NCBI GenBank assembly: GCA_025345505.1
Contig: JANVCC010000018.1
Coordinates: 37,210,203 to 37,274,202, forward strand
DNA length: 64,000 nt
Direction: 5' to 3'
DNA from: Todiramphus chloris collaris
Taxonomy: Eukaryota; Chordata; Aves; Coraciiformes; Alcedinidae
Positions 37,901 through 52,900 of this stretch are shown piece by piece. The position numbers were made by a program, and so were the translations under genes. Within the stretch, counting starts at the first letter, position 1; each line of letters starts with the position of its first letter. The notes beneath the pieces were generated by a model. The model was not told where the DNA came from and did no database searches. It was given only the letters and a program-made list of their open reading frames with translations.

Positions 37901-40900
37901 GGAAAAGCTCATTTCAGAGCCTGAATTTCTGTACACAGGTTCTTTCAAAAGAATAATGTACTGACACTTCAGGGAATGAGTTTGCATTTTAACTGAGCAA
38001 TGTGATATACATTTTTTTTTGACCTTTTACAATCCCAAATGGTTCTGAATACCACTTTAAATAATTGATTTTGATCCTTTATTAAAGTAAATATTAAACT
38101 TATTAGAGTTTGTCAAGCAAACTACAGAAAAAAACCCCCATCTTCATAGGAATGCTTCAGAGTGCAAAGCTTGTTGCTCAAACATTTAAGTATGTTAAAT
38201 GTATTAAAACTGCTAACTTCAGTAGTTTTCTACAGATCATAGTAAAAAAATTGATTTTTCATACTCTGCTGCAGTATACTGTCAGCTGTCTTATAAAAAC
38301 ACCATTCAAAGTATTTATGTCCTCTTTACAGCACAAGTCAAAACCTCTCTGATTTTTAAGAATAGTGATACATTTATAGCCCTCTGAATAGACAGCAATA
38401 GCAAAATATTTCAGCCTCAGAAACAGTGTCCCAAGGCAAGAAAGGACTTGAAATGAAGGATACTAATTCTGTGCATGCACATGTAAGATAACACTACAAT
38501 ACTGACTTCAGGTTTAGAATATGAAATAGAAACAACAGATTTAACTGCCATTGTACTTCATCTGTATAAAAGTTTTGTAGCTGCAAATTCTGAAAATGTC
38601 ATAAGGAAAGGAAATCATAAGGTCCATTTTTCCAACAGCCCATCACCAACAAGAATCATAAATGGATATTTGGCTTCTAGCTCTTGCAAGAAGAGAACAA
38701 GCACAGACGGTACTTTTCACCAGTACTCTTTCAGCCTCCAACTATTTTTGACTAAAGTAAAAGTTCAAAAGCTAGATGCAGTTTCTCTACAGGTACTCAC
38801 CCTGAATATTTCCTTTTTGTGAATTTGTCCAGTCTCACCTTATAGTTCTTTAAAGTTCTAGTATTTACATCTTTTGGCAAGCAGTCCCACAAACCTACTA
38901 ACCATTGCCATAGCTACCACTTTTTGTTTTGAACCTGGCTCCTACCACGTTCATTTGATGCCTCTTAGGTTTTGCACTAGAAGGGTGGGGGGAACAGCCT
39001 TTATCCCCTGTCCTCTCATGCTTTATATTATTTTTTTAGACTATCGTACATTTACAATTTATCACTTTGCAAAATGAAGCATCCTGGCTTACATAATCCT
39101 TCCCAGAGCAAGAGAGAGAAGAAAAGCACGTAGTCCTGAGTTTTCTTTTAGAACCTCTCACACGGCAAAATGTCTGCACATCAAATATTCTGTCCCAAAT
39201 CACATTAACTCTATAAACATAGAGCTTGGGTCTCTGAAATCCTAGTCCAAAACCAATATTCCTCTGTAAATTCCACAAATACATTAACACTCTAAAGTAG
39301 TCTAACACAGAAATATAAAGACCAGGGTCCTTTAAAAACCCTTGAAGCTAATGGGAGTCTTTCAAGTAAGGTTTACAAGGCTCTAATCACAAATATAGGA
39401 AGATTAAGAGAGGAAACAGCCTATAGCTAAGAAAAAGGTTAGAACTGGAAATGCTGGCCTTCAATCGTGGAAATGTTAGAAAATACACTTGTTATATAGT
39501 TAACCTATTAAGTATACCAGATATTAATGAACTGTATACTAATGTTTTAAAGGCAGATAAACAGATACTAGCACCTTAACAATTCTGGCTTGTACAGTTT
39601 GAGAAGTTATTCTACTTCTACTCTCTATCATTATCTCCACATCCAGTAAGAATTAAAAAAGAAAAAGAAAAAAGCAGAACCTCCACAATGCACTAACATC
39701 ATTCAGATTAAGGCATTTGTGAGACAGAGGATGACAAAGCTCTCTGCAATACTCTGTCTGGTCAAAAGGCAACATAAAATAGGTAAGCTGTTATATTTCT
39801 GTTTTTTTTCTTTTTATTCTCTACATTTCCAGAGCATGGTCAATTTTCCCTGCTCCTGTAAAGCGGGGATGGAAGATAACTTACTGTACCTTCTTGTTGT
39901 TTTCAGAAGTGGGACTCAAAATGGTAAGTTCAGGCCTACTTGGCTTAGGCTTGGGAGATTCACAGGAGTTGATAAAATTCATGATGAATGGTTCCAAATG
40001 CTGACCTTTCTGAAATAACATGTAAGTGATCCATCACTTGAATAATAATAGAATAAACAAACAACAACAAAAGAGATCCCAAACAAATTTTTGACTAGAC
40101 AATATTTTAGTAAGCACTTAAAATTAGTTATCGAAGTTAAAATTTTGGTAACCTGTAAGACTTACCTCTTTCATCAGTTTTCCTGGAACAGATTTTATAA
40201 TTTTACCTGTAATTAGAAACAAACAAACAAAAACTTTCTGTTATCACTGCCTGATTTTAAATATATTTTACTCTGCTACATTTTATTTACATTGTCTAAT
40301 ACTTTATTTAAAATTATGCTAGTTTTAGAAATCTGGGGTTTTTTTTATTTGACACAAAAAGCTAGGAAAATAAAGTCTTTCATATACCCAGCTAATAATT
40401 TAGTGCTCTTCAAGAAAAGATACTTAAAATACAAAAAATACACAGAGGATTACTTGAATACTTTTTAAAAAACAAAGCGAAGTGCTCTAGATCTGACAAA
40501 TTTTTCTAAAGGCTTCAACATAAACAGATATAGCACTGTAACAGTAGTACTATATGACACCAGTATAGGGAAAAATTTCTGTATTTAAGTTCTTTATCCT
40601 TCATAAACATTTATCACAAAAGAAAGCACATTAAAAAAAACCCAAAACTATTCTCCTCTTTCCCTGAAAAGATCAGCTAATCTGGAGAGATTCTGGAAGT
40701 ATCCAGTCTTGAAATTTCTGGAAAGTAAAGTTTTACAAATGGGACAGGCTGAAGCCATGCCCTTAAAAATCAGCTCTTCTTTCCTGTTAAGGATACAAAA
40801 CAGTAACTTCAAATGCTGAAAAAAGGATTAGTTCCATTTTAAGGACTATATTTACAGCAATATTTTTCTTATCTACATGTTATTAAATTTGGAGCTTGCA

Positions 40901-43900
40901 TCACAAAGTATGTACAGTGATCAAATGATAATAATAAAATTGCTCATCCTCACTGAAGTGCCAAGACTCATAAAGATGATGTTTGTGAAAGTGAAGCACA
41001 GTCTCAGACATGAGATGCATTGCAGTAAACACCATAATTATAAGCTCTTTCAGCGAGGTACAGCTGGATCTAGAGGGAGCTCTGAAATACAACAGAACCT
41101 TTGGATGACCACCAAATAAAATCTCTTTCATCAACTTAGTAAGCACACTAAGAGAATGGCCACCCCACTAGGTTCACACTGTGACCAGGAGGGGAGGAGG
41201 AGAAATGCACTGGCCCAGTTCAGACACATCTCTCCCGGTCCATGCTGGTGCCAGAGACACAAGTGCTACAATACACAGTGACAGAATGGCTGTGAGGTTG
41301 ACATCAGCTCAGGCCCACTGTCCTGAGATAGCTACACTGCAGCCAAGTTGTGAAGTCACACTGCAGTCTACTTTTTGAATTTATTAGCAGCTATTACATT
41401 AGACAGCAAGAATTTTTCAACTTCTCCATTTCCATTTGTCCTGCCTATGGCACAAGCAGCACTGCCTCAGTAACTCCTGTTAAGAGATCTAGCTAACCTC
41501 CCTTCAGGGAGCTGCAGAGAGCATACAACCTGTGTGTTCAAACAGCAAAAGTGCAGGTTGTACTCTGTAGATGTTTTATCTAGAAAGTGTGGTTCATCTC
41601 AGGGAACACTTGCTCTTAATTTACTGGAAATGAGTATTTTTGCAGTGCTGTGATGATCTAATGTTTGTCCTGAGATTAGGCACCTTATCAGGCCGCTGTA
41701 ATTAAGAATGGCACAGTTAGCTAATAGCACACTAGGAGACAATACAGCTAGCACAACATAATGCTTCTAGTTCCACCAGTGAACTAAGCAGAACAGGAGC
41801 ATTTTTAGCATGAGTTTAGAATTAGAGCTGAGCTCCTGTGTGGCATACCAAATATTAACCATTTTGCCACTGACATGAATGTAGGGGACACATTCTTCAG
41901 ACTGTGGAAAAAGGAGGTAATTTCTTCTTCAAACTATTTACAAACTAAAAGGGAGGGAAAAAAAAAAAATCAATAAATATAATTATCTCTTAGGCTAGAT
42001 ACAACCATAAGCCCAGGAAGCAGAATGTGTTGCAATGCTAATAGACTTTGCATGGATCGTACCCTCAGCCAGTCTGCTGATGATACACAACGTGGAGGAG
42101 TGGCTGACACACCAGAAGGCTCTGCTGACATCCAGCAAGACCTGGACAGGCTGGAGAGTTGGGCTGAGGGAAATCTAATCAAGTTCAATAAGAGCAAGTG
42201 TAGAGTCCTGTCCCTGGGGAGGAATAACCCCCTGCACCAGTACAGGTTAGGGGCTGACCTGCTGGAAAATCTTTCCCTGGAGATACTCAGGGTGAGGTTG
42301 GACAAGGCTCTGAGCAGCCTGGTCCAGTTGAGGGTATCCCTGCTCACTGCAGGCAGGCTGGACTAGATGACCTTCAGAGGTCCCTTCCAGTCCTAGCCAT
42401 TCTATGATTCTCTAATAATAGAAATATTAAATATTGCAGTTTTCAGATTAAAATAAACAGACTTTAGTCGACTAACAACCAAAGGTAGTTTATAATAAGA
42501 AATCATTGATATCATCACACCTGTTAACAGTAACTGACTTGTGCAAATTTGACCCATAACACCACAAGACTTCTTGAACTACAAAATTTGTTAGAGAAAT
42601 CTCTTGCTCACTGACACACTGATTCACAACCACTTAAAACACATTTTTCCATAATCTCAAAATGTCTTTTTTCTGCAAGGAAAAAGTATCAGAGTATCTT
42701 AGAATCACAAAACAGTGTATGTGGGAAGAGACCTTAAGAGTCACCCAGTTCCATGCCCCCTGCCATGGGCAGAGACACCTCCTGCTAGACCAGGTTGCTT
42801 GCTCAGCTATAATTTTGAAGGCTGTGAAGAAGCAGAGTTCTTAGTACACACATCCATATCCTTACACAAGAGTTATTCATTACTACTATCATTCAATCAC
42901 AGTATCTATTGTATTAGCATTTGTCAGCATAAACAACTAGCACATTACATACCAAGATTCACATCAGGCAACATTTTATCAAGAAACTGGGTCTCTCCTC
43001 CATTAGGGGACAGGAAGTCAGCTAAAAGCTGGCTGTTACTTAGTTCTGGGTGTTGCAGAAGTTTCTTTGAGACAGAAGCAAAGAAAAATACTTTAAAATT
43101 AATCTTTAAAAAAACCAATTTCTCTTTAGCAAAAAGATATTCAAATAGCATTGCCATAGATACTGTCATTTACAAAAGACTTCTGTTTTCAGTTACATGA
43201 AACTTCAACAAAGTTTTATTTGCCTGCTTGAACCCTTTCTATAACTCAAGTTACTTGGAAGCAAACAAACAAAAACAGGCAGATATTCTTTTATTAGTTC
43301 TATATCTTTAGTTTTAGAATAGTCTTTGCTCCAAAAGTTTGTGTGATACCTGCAGATATTCCTGAAACTCCTCTCTCTTGGATTTTAAGAACTCGTAGTT
43401 CTTGGGGCCAATGATTCTCTTTGAAGGAAGCTGAGCATCAGGAAACGTACCTAATAAAAGATATCAAGAAGATTAAATCTTTCTTGTAACACACTGGACA
43501 TAGATTTTATTATTTGCAGTTTCAGCTCAGTACTAAATGGCAATCACAGTAGTAGGAAAGATGGAGAACATACCGTGAAATTCCGTTAGCTTTGACTCAA
43601 GCACATAAAATTCAAGATACCTCCTATAGACAGACCAGTGTTCAGGTTCATGCCCAACTGGGGAAAACGAAAACAAAACAACAAAAAAGTTAAAAATAAA
43701 CCAGGTATTATGCCACTTGAGAGACAAATTAAGCAACAGCAAATGTATGCTGGATTATTATCCCAGCCAAGACATTTAAGTGTTACATTAAAATGCATAC
43801 TTGGGTAGGCAGATACAGTAATAGTATGGAAATTATCATCTAATTTAGGGGATCCCTAAAATCTAAACAATGGAGCACTGCACAACTTCAAAATTTATCA

Positions 43901-46900
43901 GAGCTGACTATGTTCACACTTTTAACCAAATGATCTGCAAAAATACTACTTGTTGAATATTGTCCTTCCGCACCATCAGCTTGAATCCTGACCATTCTTC
44001 CTCCTGGAAGATATCACTAAGTAACTCTTAAACATTTCCTGTTTATTGTGGGAAGTCTTAGTTTGACTAACACTAATCTATGCAGCCACAGGATGATACT
44101 ATTTTCCCCACTCAGTATGAATGTATTGCTATTTAGATACTGATAAACTAACTGCAAGCCAGGATAGCTCATAATAAGCAAAATATTTTCATTTCTTAAG
44201 AACTACTTTTTAAGGTTACATAAAAAAAAAACCCACTTATTTTTCATTAATCCTAAATTCAGAGTGGGTGACAGAAAAATATGCCAAATGTTTGTTCATA
44301 TGATTTTTTTTTTTTTAATATGAATCCAAAATCTTTGTGAAGGCAAAATCTCAAACTCTGGCATCTCAAACTGCTTCATTCTGAGGGGTCAGTTCTCAAC
44401 TTGTAAATAAAAAACATGATCATTTAGCTCTCAACCATATTTCCTTAGAATTTTCAAGTCATTATTTCAAAATCAGAAGACCGTGTATGCAAAATACACT
44501 GCAACAGTCATCAGAATACAGCACACTAGAGTATTTTTAGTTCACTTTTAAATGACATTTTATTTATCCACAACATTGCATACCTGCCCTCCTATCATTT
44601 CTCTCTACATCAATGCAGAACACAGGAATTCTTTCCTTCCTGTCTTTTCTTTCCAAGGAGGGATCATCAAAAAAATCAACATATGGGATGCTAATTTTCC
44701 ATGCAGCAAGGTTGCGGGGTGTATTTGGGGTACTAACAGCCTCCTCAGGAGAATCATCTTCCATCACCATTACACCTTCTTCAATCTGTAAAGAGTCAAA
44801 CATCAAGATCTATAGTTCTATTTTAATTGGTTCAGTCTACCTTTGCAAAACTTACATACAACAATGAAAGCTAAATGGAGCCTTTAAGCATGTGCGACTA
44901 AATAATAAAAGATGAAAAAACTAATGTCATTAATGGAGTTCTCAAATAGAGGTATTCATATTTTGGAGCCACTGCAAATTAATTTGAATTTAGCAACTTT
45001 TAGTGAGATCTGAACGCTTTTGTAGCATTATCGAGCTCTGTATCTGATACTTCAGGAAAAAAACAAAAAGGGGGGAGGGGGGGAAGTAAACAGAAGTACT
45101 AAAGGAGACAGCTGGAGGAATGCCTTAGGTTCAGACAGAATGCTATAGGAAACAGCTTGGGTCCAGCAGATTCAGCTGCGCTGAGAAACAGATGCACCAG
45201 GGAGCCAATGGACCCAATCCCTGCTGGCTGCACACAGAGCAGCTCCAGTGCACAGTGTTCATCAACTCAAACTCCAAGCCATAAAACACAATGCTGATTT
45301 TTCCACACACAAGCAGACCTCTGAAGCGGTGCCATGTGAACACTGAAGAAATCCTTCTGAACTTGAACTGCACTCCTGGAACCACACCAACATCCACTTT
45401 ATGGTCCAGACACTGCTCATCCCAGGCAGGCTGAGCTGCCCACAATGAATGAATCACCCAAGTACCACACAGTGCACTCAATTCTCAGGTGCTAAGCAAT
45501 GACAAAGAAGTGCTACAAAATCTTTTAGGGCTGTAAACAACAGGAAGATTATCTTAAAATATCTAAACTGAAAAATCCAAGCTTCAACAGCTGCTCTTGG
45601 AAAGCTATTTATTTCTCCAGACAATGCTTAATCCACTTGTCATCTTCACCAAACAGGAAAAAATAATGCAAAAGTGACCCAAAGGAAGGAAAATGATTTT
45701 TGCAAATGAGGAGACAGAGTCTGTGAGAAGGAAGGGTAGGGTTGACCTCAGACCCAAATGGGACTCAAAAATAAAGCAGAATGAAGAATATGTGGAGAGA
45801 TTAGCCCTCAACTAAAGATATGCTGGAGGAAAAAGTTCTTGTATTTTCACAAGTGTAGGCAAGCAGGTGAAAAAAGAGTAGTCCTATCTCCTTAAAAAAA
45901 CCTGTAATTATTGGAATCTAATTTAGCTGGCTGCCATGCTGGGATTTTTTTTTTTTTTAGAAGCTGTGCCATGGCTTCTAAAACACTGCAACCCTGAAGG
46001 GAGGCAGGTGCTGCCTGGTGAGGAGCAACCCAAACCCATTGTCCTGCTTCCAGCCTGCACCTGCCACAGCTTCGCTCAGCACCTCACTCTTCCCACCACA
46101 ATTTACAGAACTGTTAATCATGTCAAGATAAGTTAGAATTAAGAGACAATTCAAAAGTACATTATTTTAGCAAGCTTCATAAAAAGACTTGAGAGTATTG
46201 CCACTTGTTAGATTAGGAGGAGATTTTAACATATGAATTTACAACACGTGAAACTACAGCAAACTGGAAAGCATGAATCCCACTTCCAAGCTCCTTTCCC
46301 TTAGCTTCATAACTTAAAGCCAGATACCCCTCAAAGGCCAAGCCTATGTGGCTTCACAAAGTTTTCCTGTATTGGGATAATCGGACTAACAGATTAAGGT
46401 AATACATCATCCCTTAAATAATTCTGTCTGTATCTGTGCTGCAATATTCATAGGATCATGAGTCAACTCCATCTGAAACATAAACGGTTCAACACACGTG
46501 AGGAATCTCTGTTCGGTTTTGGTTTGCCTTTGCATAGTATTGAAACGATCCTCAACCTGTTCAGTGGGGACCACTGTCTTCCAAAACAGATCTCTGTAGA
46601 TCGACTGACCGAATCTCTTCTTTTTAAAACACCTTTTTGCTTCCACTTACATGGTTTATTCAATGAAAAGAGAAACTGTGATAAGCAAAGAGAAGTCTTG
46701 GTGGCTGCTGCACAAGTGACCACGCTCAGTTAAGGTAACTTGAAAGTGACATCACAGGCTTAAAGTGACCACTGCTTGCAGCTCTCATCTCCTTTAGTTT
46801 CACACATGGCAGAGTTAGCACGAAGCTTAGAGCAGAGTACGTGTCTGTCATTTCCTGAACTGCTCATAAAGGGGCCCCACACCTCTTCACTAGGCCCCTC

Positions 46901-49900
46901 TGAGGTTGGATTGGATCATCAGTGGTTTCACACTCTCATAACCCCTTTTCACCAGGTCACACCTCTGTCTTCTAGCCTGGCTTTGATAATAACGCTATGC
47001 ACATTTGCAGGCTTTTCAACTATGACAACCACAGCATCTACGTTAGCTGTAAGCCAGGAAGCATGAAGTTCTGGACTTTTTAATCGTTTTTCTAAACAGA
47101 TCACCAACATGCAATAGTTACAGGTTGCCTCTGTCTCTTCCCATTTGTTTTATCCAACAAAGCTATACATTCAAGCCTACAGCTCTCCTGCTGCCTTAGG
47201 AACAAATACCTGTGCTTTAATGCACAGAGTATCTTTTGTATTTAAAATTTAGCTGACAAAGACTGAGTGTGGTTTCATGGCTTTACTGTTACCATGTTAG
47301 CAGCTTACAAAGCTGATGCCCAGAGCCAAAGAAAGCTGCTAACGCGTATTTCTATCCCTATGTGATTTCCTTAGACTAAATGGATGTTTCCTATGCTTTA
47401 ACTGCAACCATTACTTTTTTGTTTTAAATAAATTAAAAATAAAAAAAAAAGCAATCGTTCAGTTTCCGTCAAAATGCACAGAACTCTACTTCACTGCCAT
47501 TTCCTACTTTATATCTACCTCGAATCCACCAAGCTTATAACACCAATCACCCAACTACCAAATCTGGATCTGAGCAGGAGAAATAATCTCCATATCCTCC
47601 ATACATAAGCTAATCAAAAAGTTGATAAATCTGTAAACTGCACTGCCACTGTCATACAATAACACTGCCATTTCCCAGATGTCTTTCTTGTCCCAGAAAG
47701 CTCCTCCTCTGACCCTGTGATGCCCGCTAAGAAACTACACCTCAGCACTCATTGTGACATTATTCGTGTTGAATTCTGTATATTCAGTATTCACTCATGA
47801 AGAGAAGTCAGCTCTGCCCAGCTGTTCAGAGGTAACCTTACAACAGTACAGTGTTATTTTCTTCCCATCCACCCTTACCCAGTGAAGGGACCTAGGTACT
47901 TCCCAAATTCTGTCTAAGGTGGTTGAGCAAAAATGCAGTATCCTCCCTTTATTTAATGAAGGGATCTGAGACAATGCTGCACTTAAAACTTTCCATTCTT
48001 GCCCAAGATAAAATCATTCTGTCCACTTGAAGACATTCCATAGTAAGGATTAGACACTGTATTGTCTGTCTCTATTGCTGAATTCAGCAGCTTCTCAGAA
48101 ATGACTTCTTGTGCTCTGGCATAAAAACATGGTTCATTCTCCAAGCCCCACTGCTTCAATTATGTTTCTACTAATTCCTCTCCTATAGGGAAATTACACT
48201 TCCACACCCTTTGGCTAGCAGAGTCTGCCATAGCAATGCTGCAAAATTAACCCATTTTCATTAGAATCTTGCCTCATAAAAAGAGAAGCTACAACAAGAG
48301 AAGTTACAGCAACAACATCTTAACTGTCCAAGAAATTAATTGCAACAGTTCTGGCACACTAAAGGCACGATTTCTATGAAGATTCAGCCTGTACAGAAAG
48401 CTGCCCTTTTTTTGCTCCTCTTAGAAGAAAAAAACACCAATGTATCTAGGGTTCTAAGTTGCTGAGTCCTTCCCAATCTCTTCTGAATGCAAATCTGAAC
48501 ACAGTGAATAATATAAATTCATATTTATCCTTAGGGTGTGGAAAATGAGCTAGCAGTTTATCAAGGTGACAAATGCTTAAATAATTTGTTAGGAATGGGT
48601 ACAAAAGGTTGAATCGGCAGACACACTAAAAAATACATGACTACCAATAGCTCCCTCTCTGCTTTCTAAAGTTTTCCATTTGTCCCTCAAGTGTGCTTCA
48701 GATACCAATGTCCAATGCACTAGTTCCACCACTGGCTCCATTCATTGCTGTTTAGCATGAAAGAAAACCCATTAGTTAAGGGAGACACCCAAGACAAATG
48801 GGAAAGGACTGTTGGCTCGTGGTCTTTAGAAAAAATGCTGCAGACCAACCTGAGAGCAGTTTCTTCACTACTTCATCAATGGTTTTAAGGTCTCATGGCA
48901 AGCTTTCAGATGAAAAGCCATGCATGCAGTCCTATGCATACCTTATTATCCCAAATTTTAAGACAGTACAGTAAGTTTTTTAGAGAAAAACTTACAAAAA
49001 CGTCCAACACTGCTTCTTTTATTACTTCTCTGTACAATAAGCTCAGAGCCACACTACCTGGGGATGTGGCCATGGCTTGTGAAGGAATACAGAGAAAACA
49101 AGGCAACTTAATCAGAAGCCAGCACACAGAAACCTTGCAGCGAAGTAAGGCAGCAGCAAAGTCAGAACCTTAAAATTTTCAAATACCAACAGAAAAAGCG
49201 CAAAACCAACAAAAGATTTAGACAAATTGAAAGCTTTTACTCACAAAGTCATCTTCTCCTTCATTTAAGTTATAGTTAGGCAACATAGCTCCTTCCATTG
49301 CAGAACTCTTGAACACACCTTTTATTTTGTTGCCAATTCTGCTGATTCCAAAGGACTCTCCTCTCTTCTGCGTGGTCCTAGGATTACAGAAGCCAGAGTT
49401 CACAACACAAGGCATATTACTACACAGCAGCTCAAGAGGCTGTTGCTCATTTGCAGCTAAGAGAAACAACTCTGTAAAAAAGTAGATAACATATTTACAA
49501 TTCCACTTAAACTGAAATTCTTTTATGGCAATTTTGTTCTCTGATTGATCAGCATAATTTCTTGATTACACTTTTAAGAGATGTGGGATTCCCATATAGT
49601 TCACCATAAGCAAGCATTAACAGTCTTATAATAGTATCCCAGTAATGCAGGACATAAAAGAAACAATTTAAAAGAAACAATTAACTACGCAAAACAATTT
49701 TGTTTTGACAGCAGAAACTGTCACGTTGCTACAGGCACACACACCAAGAAGGTCACTCACTCTGTCCTTTTCCACGTACTTCTATTTAAATATTTATCCA
49801 CTCTTGCCAAGTACTGTAAATGGTGTAGTTAGATGCTTTTTTTCTTTTACATAAACAACCAAGAATTTTACAAGCATGTACGATTCAAGATAGATCTCGA

Positions 49901-52900
49901 ATTTAAAGCATTAGGCACAGACTAAAGGAACGTGCAAGGAACAAGACTGAGCATGAGAGAAAACAGATGCAACTGAAGAATCTTGGCTTGAAGAGCCAGT
50001 CTGAATGAAAGATGAAAAACTTCAAATTCTTGCCACTTAGGACAAAGCATCCAAAAAGCAACAAGGTATGGAAAAAGAAAGATAACTGGGCAGGAAGTGC
50101 ACTCTGTACTGAGAGAACAGATTGTATAGCATTCTTATGACCTTCCACAAGACCTGATACCAAAGATTATTTCTTACATAGAAATGCAGTAATTTGTGAA
50201 AGAAAACTGTTTCTGCTGAACACGGACGGAATCAGCCTGAGGTTACTTATGTTGATTCAGTAAGTACAGCTGATAGGAGGGTTAAAAATCACTGCAGTGA
50301 ACTGCAGCATCAAAGACTCAAAAGAAATTTATTACTTAGTTTTTCATCCTCTAAAGAAGTAATTGTGCTTTTAATCTATCCTAATGCTTCTTTTTAATTT
50401 AAAACAAAAAAAAGTTACTAACTAGTGAACGATAGTACCAGCAGAACAGCAAAGACCAGCAGGTAAAAAAACCTCACCATGCTTACAACATCAAGTGCTG
50501 ATTCAAAACACACATGTGGATGTTACTAAAGAACTTCCTGTTTACAGTTTTACCCAGACTATGTATATAACTAAAACTGTGCAAATAATCCACTGCTTTT
50601 CCAAATCTTTTGCTTTTTCTATCTCATATCATGATCAGCTCCAAAGTAGACAAGCACCATCTATCTTATTTATCTCTGCTAACCAAAGATAAGCTTGCTC
50701 GGCTGTCTGTAGTCTAAATCCACGTTTGCACAATTTTACCCTGTTTTTAAACAACTTTTTCTACATGTTATTATGCTGAACTGAACTTTTGCACATCGGG
50801 GGGCCTACCTGAAACTTGTGCAGGAGCTTAAACATAGGGCTAGCAAAATAGAAACTTCACTCAAAGAAAACCAGACAGCTTTTCTAGAAGGTTAACACTT
50901 TAGACCTCTGGCTTGACTCTTACCTTTTTGTCATTTCTGTGAAAACTTGTGCAGTTCTCAAGATTTTGAGCAAAACCATTAGTTTGCAGAGCTCAAAGAT
51001 TTGAATAGAGTACTCCAGGCTCAGGTGAGTTCTTTCCTGCACAACTTTGCCTGTAACTGAGCTTTGTAGTACTGAGCTCTATGGGGCCAGCACTCAACCT
51101 GATAGTGAGGAACCACGCCCTTCTGTCCTAATGCTGTGCCCAGAGATCACGCTAATGAGTACAGAGCAGTAACTCGAATGGAATAGGTACAAAGTAATCA
51201 ACAAAGATGGGATCCTCTTCACAGGAAGAGACACAAATTCAGAACACAGACTAGTGAATACAAGAGTACATAAACACATGGTAGCCGGGCTTTTAATTTG
51301 TAGAATGAAGTTAATAACGTTCCCTCAAGACTCAAAAATAGTACGAGCAATTCATGAAATACTGATGCTTTGACAAATTCTAAGGAAAAACCCGTAACAA
51401 AAAAAAAAAAAAAGTTTTCTGAGTTTGGATAGAATGTATTTAAAGATGCATGAATAATGAGAAAATAAATCATTGAGCTAGAGCTATTAAGACATTAACG
51501 AGTGGTCACAGACTACCTAGAGCAAATTATAAAAAATTAGCATATGTTGTAACCAACAACACAAGAAAAGCTGCAGAGAGAACTTATTCAGGGATCTGTT
51601 GGTTTTGAGTGCTTTACAACATTCACAAAGCGGTTATATTTGCATGCCATGTTAAGCAATGGTGATCGTGGACACCACTATGCAAGAAAAAACAAGCAGT
51701 TAAACAGATCAAACCTCAAACAGGATCTGGAAATGTGACATGAAGTAAAGGAAATTTTGGAGCAGCCAGCAGTCACAGGCCAATAAAAAAAAAAGCTTCA
51801 AATTATGCAAATGTATTTCAAAACTAGTAACAACAGACAACTCATTAACAGCAAATAATATATTGCAAACTTGTGAAATTAGTCATTGAGCAATTTCTAA
51901 GCACTTGTGAAGTTAGTTAATGGGGAGTTAGTTTTATGTGGGGAGAAATGCAGTTTAGTCCAGAAAAGACATTCACATTTTTATGAATAAAATGGACAGT
52001 TAATTGTCATTACAAAGGCTGTGTGATGCAGTCATGATAGATGCTGCATAACTGACACACAACATTTATTGAGTGTTAGATAGACTTACCGGAAGTCATC
52101 CAAACTCAGGCTACTTCTGCAACAACAGGCACAAAAATTATCTCAGAGCCCAGGAGAAAATAGTGTTAAAAGAAAACAAAACAAAAAACCCCAAACCAAA
52201 GAAATTTGATAGACCTATCCCAACAAAACTGAACAGACTTTGACCACCACTACAGATTAATAAAAAATGTGGTACAATTAGGAGTTCCTGCCCTAAAATC
52301 CTAAGAAAGCGAAATGCAGAGTACCTGCACATTTCATCATCACAGTCTTCACCTCTGAATTGAAAACCTCTGTTATTGAAAGTTTTAGGTCTTCATTTAA
52401 TTCAGCACAAGCAGCTACTAAATTATAGAGAACAACCTCTATGCTTAAAGTTACCCGTAGCGCCAAACAGGCAGGTAATTTTTTTCTATAACCTAGGTCC
52501 AGAAGTCTTGTAGGAATCTAGTTCACTTGGCCAATACAAAGAAAAGGCTGTGGACTTATTTTATGTAATAACACCATCCCCTACTTGCCTGTATCATAGT
52601 AAAAAACACTATTTCTATATATGCATACTATATATATATATATATATATATTCCTCCTCCCCTCCTAGATGTTAAGAACTGTCATGTATTTTTGACATTC
52701 TACATAACCTGGTACACAGAACCAATGACTCGGCCATCAGCTCAGTAATTCCAGCTGAGACGTTTAAATGGATTAACCATAAACACCATCACTGCACATG
52801 ATTCCAATTCACCTGAGGTACTGAATTCTAGACAAACCAATACAGAATTCAAGTATTCAAATTCCAGAGGAACTGATTCTAAGGCATCTTACACTGTCTT

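Larger units (their letters stand above)
33075..39889 (-). other. SNX14: SNX14 intron between exons w16 and w17
   Basis: 6.8 kb, the largest complete intron in the window. It contains a T/G-rich stretch ending in a 19-base C run (33140-33296) and an old CR1-like fragment near 38795-39065. Open frames inside (for example near 35431-35700 on the - strand) match nothing recognisable and lack flanking splice context. Confidence 0.8.
40207..42952 (-). other. SNX14: SNX14 intron between exons w14 and w15
   Basis: 2.7 kb intron with an internally deleted CR1 (42060-42412) on the + strand and a CR1 3' fragment (42699-42815) on the - strand. Nothing was recognised in 40207-42050. Confidence 0.85.

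Noticed and set aside
45143-45481. 112-codon frame on the - strand
   Set aside because: No recognisable domain, no supporting splice sites, and it lies in a SNX14 intron on the same strand. Treated as chance.
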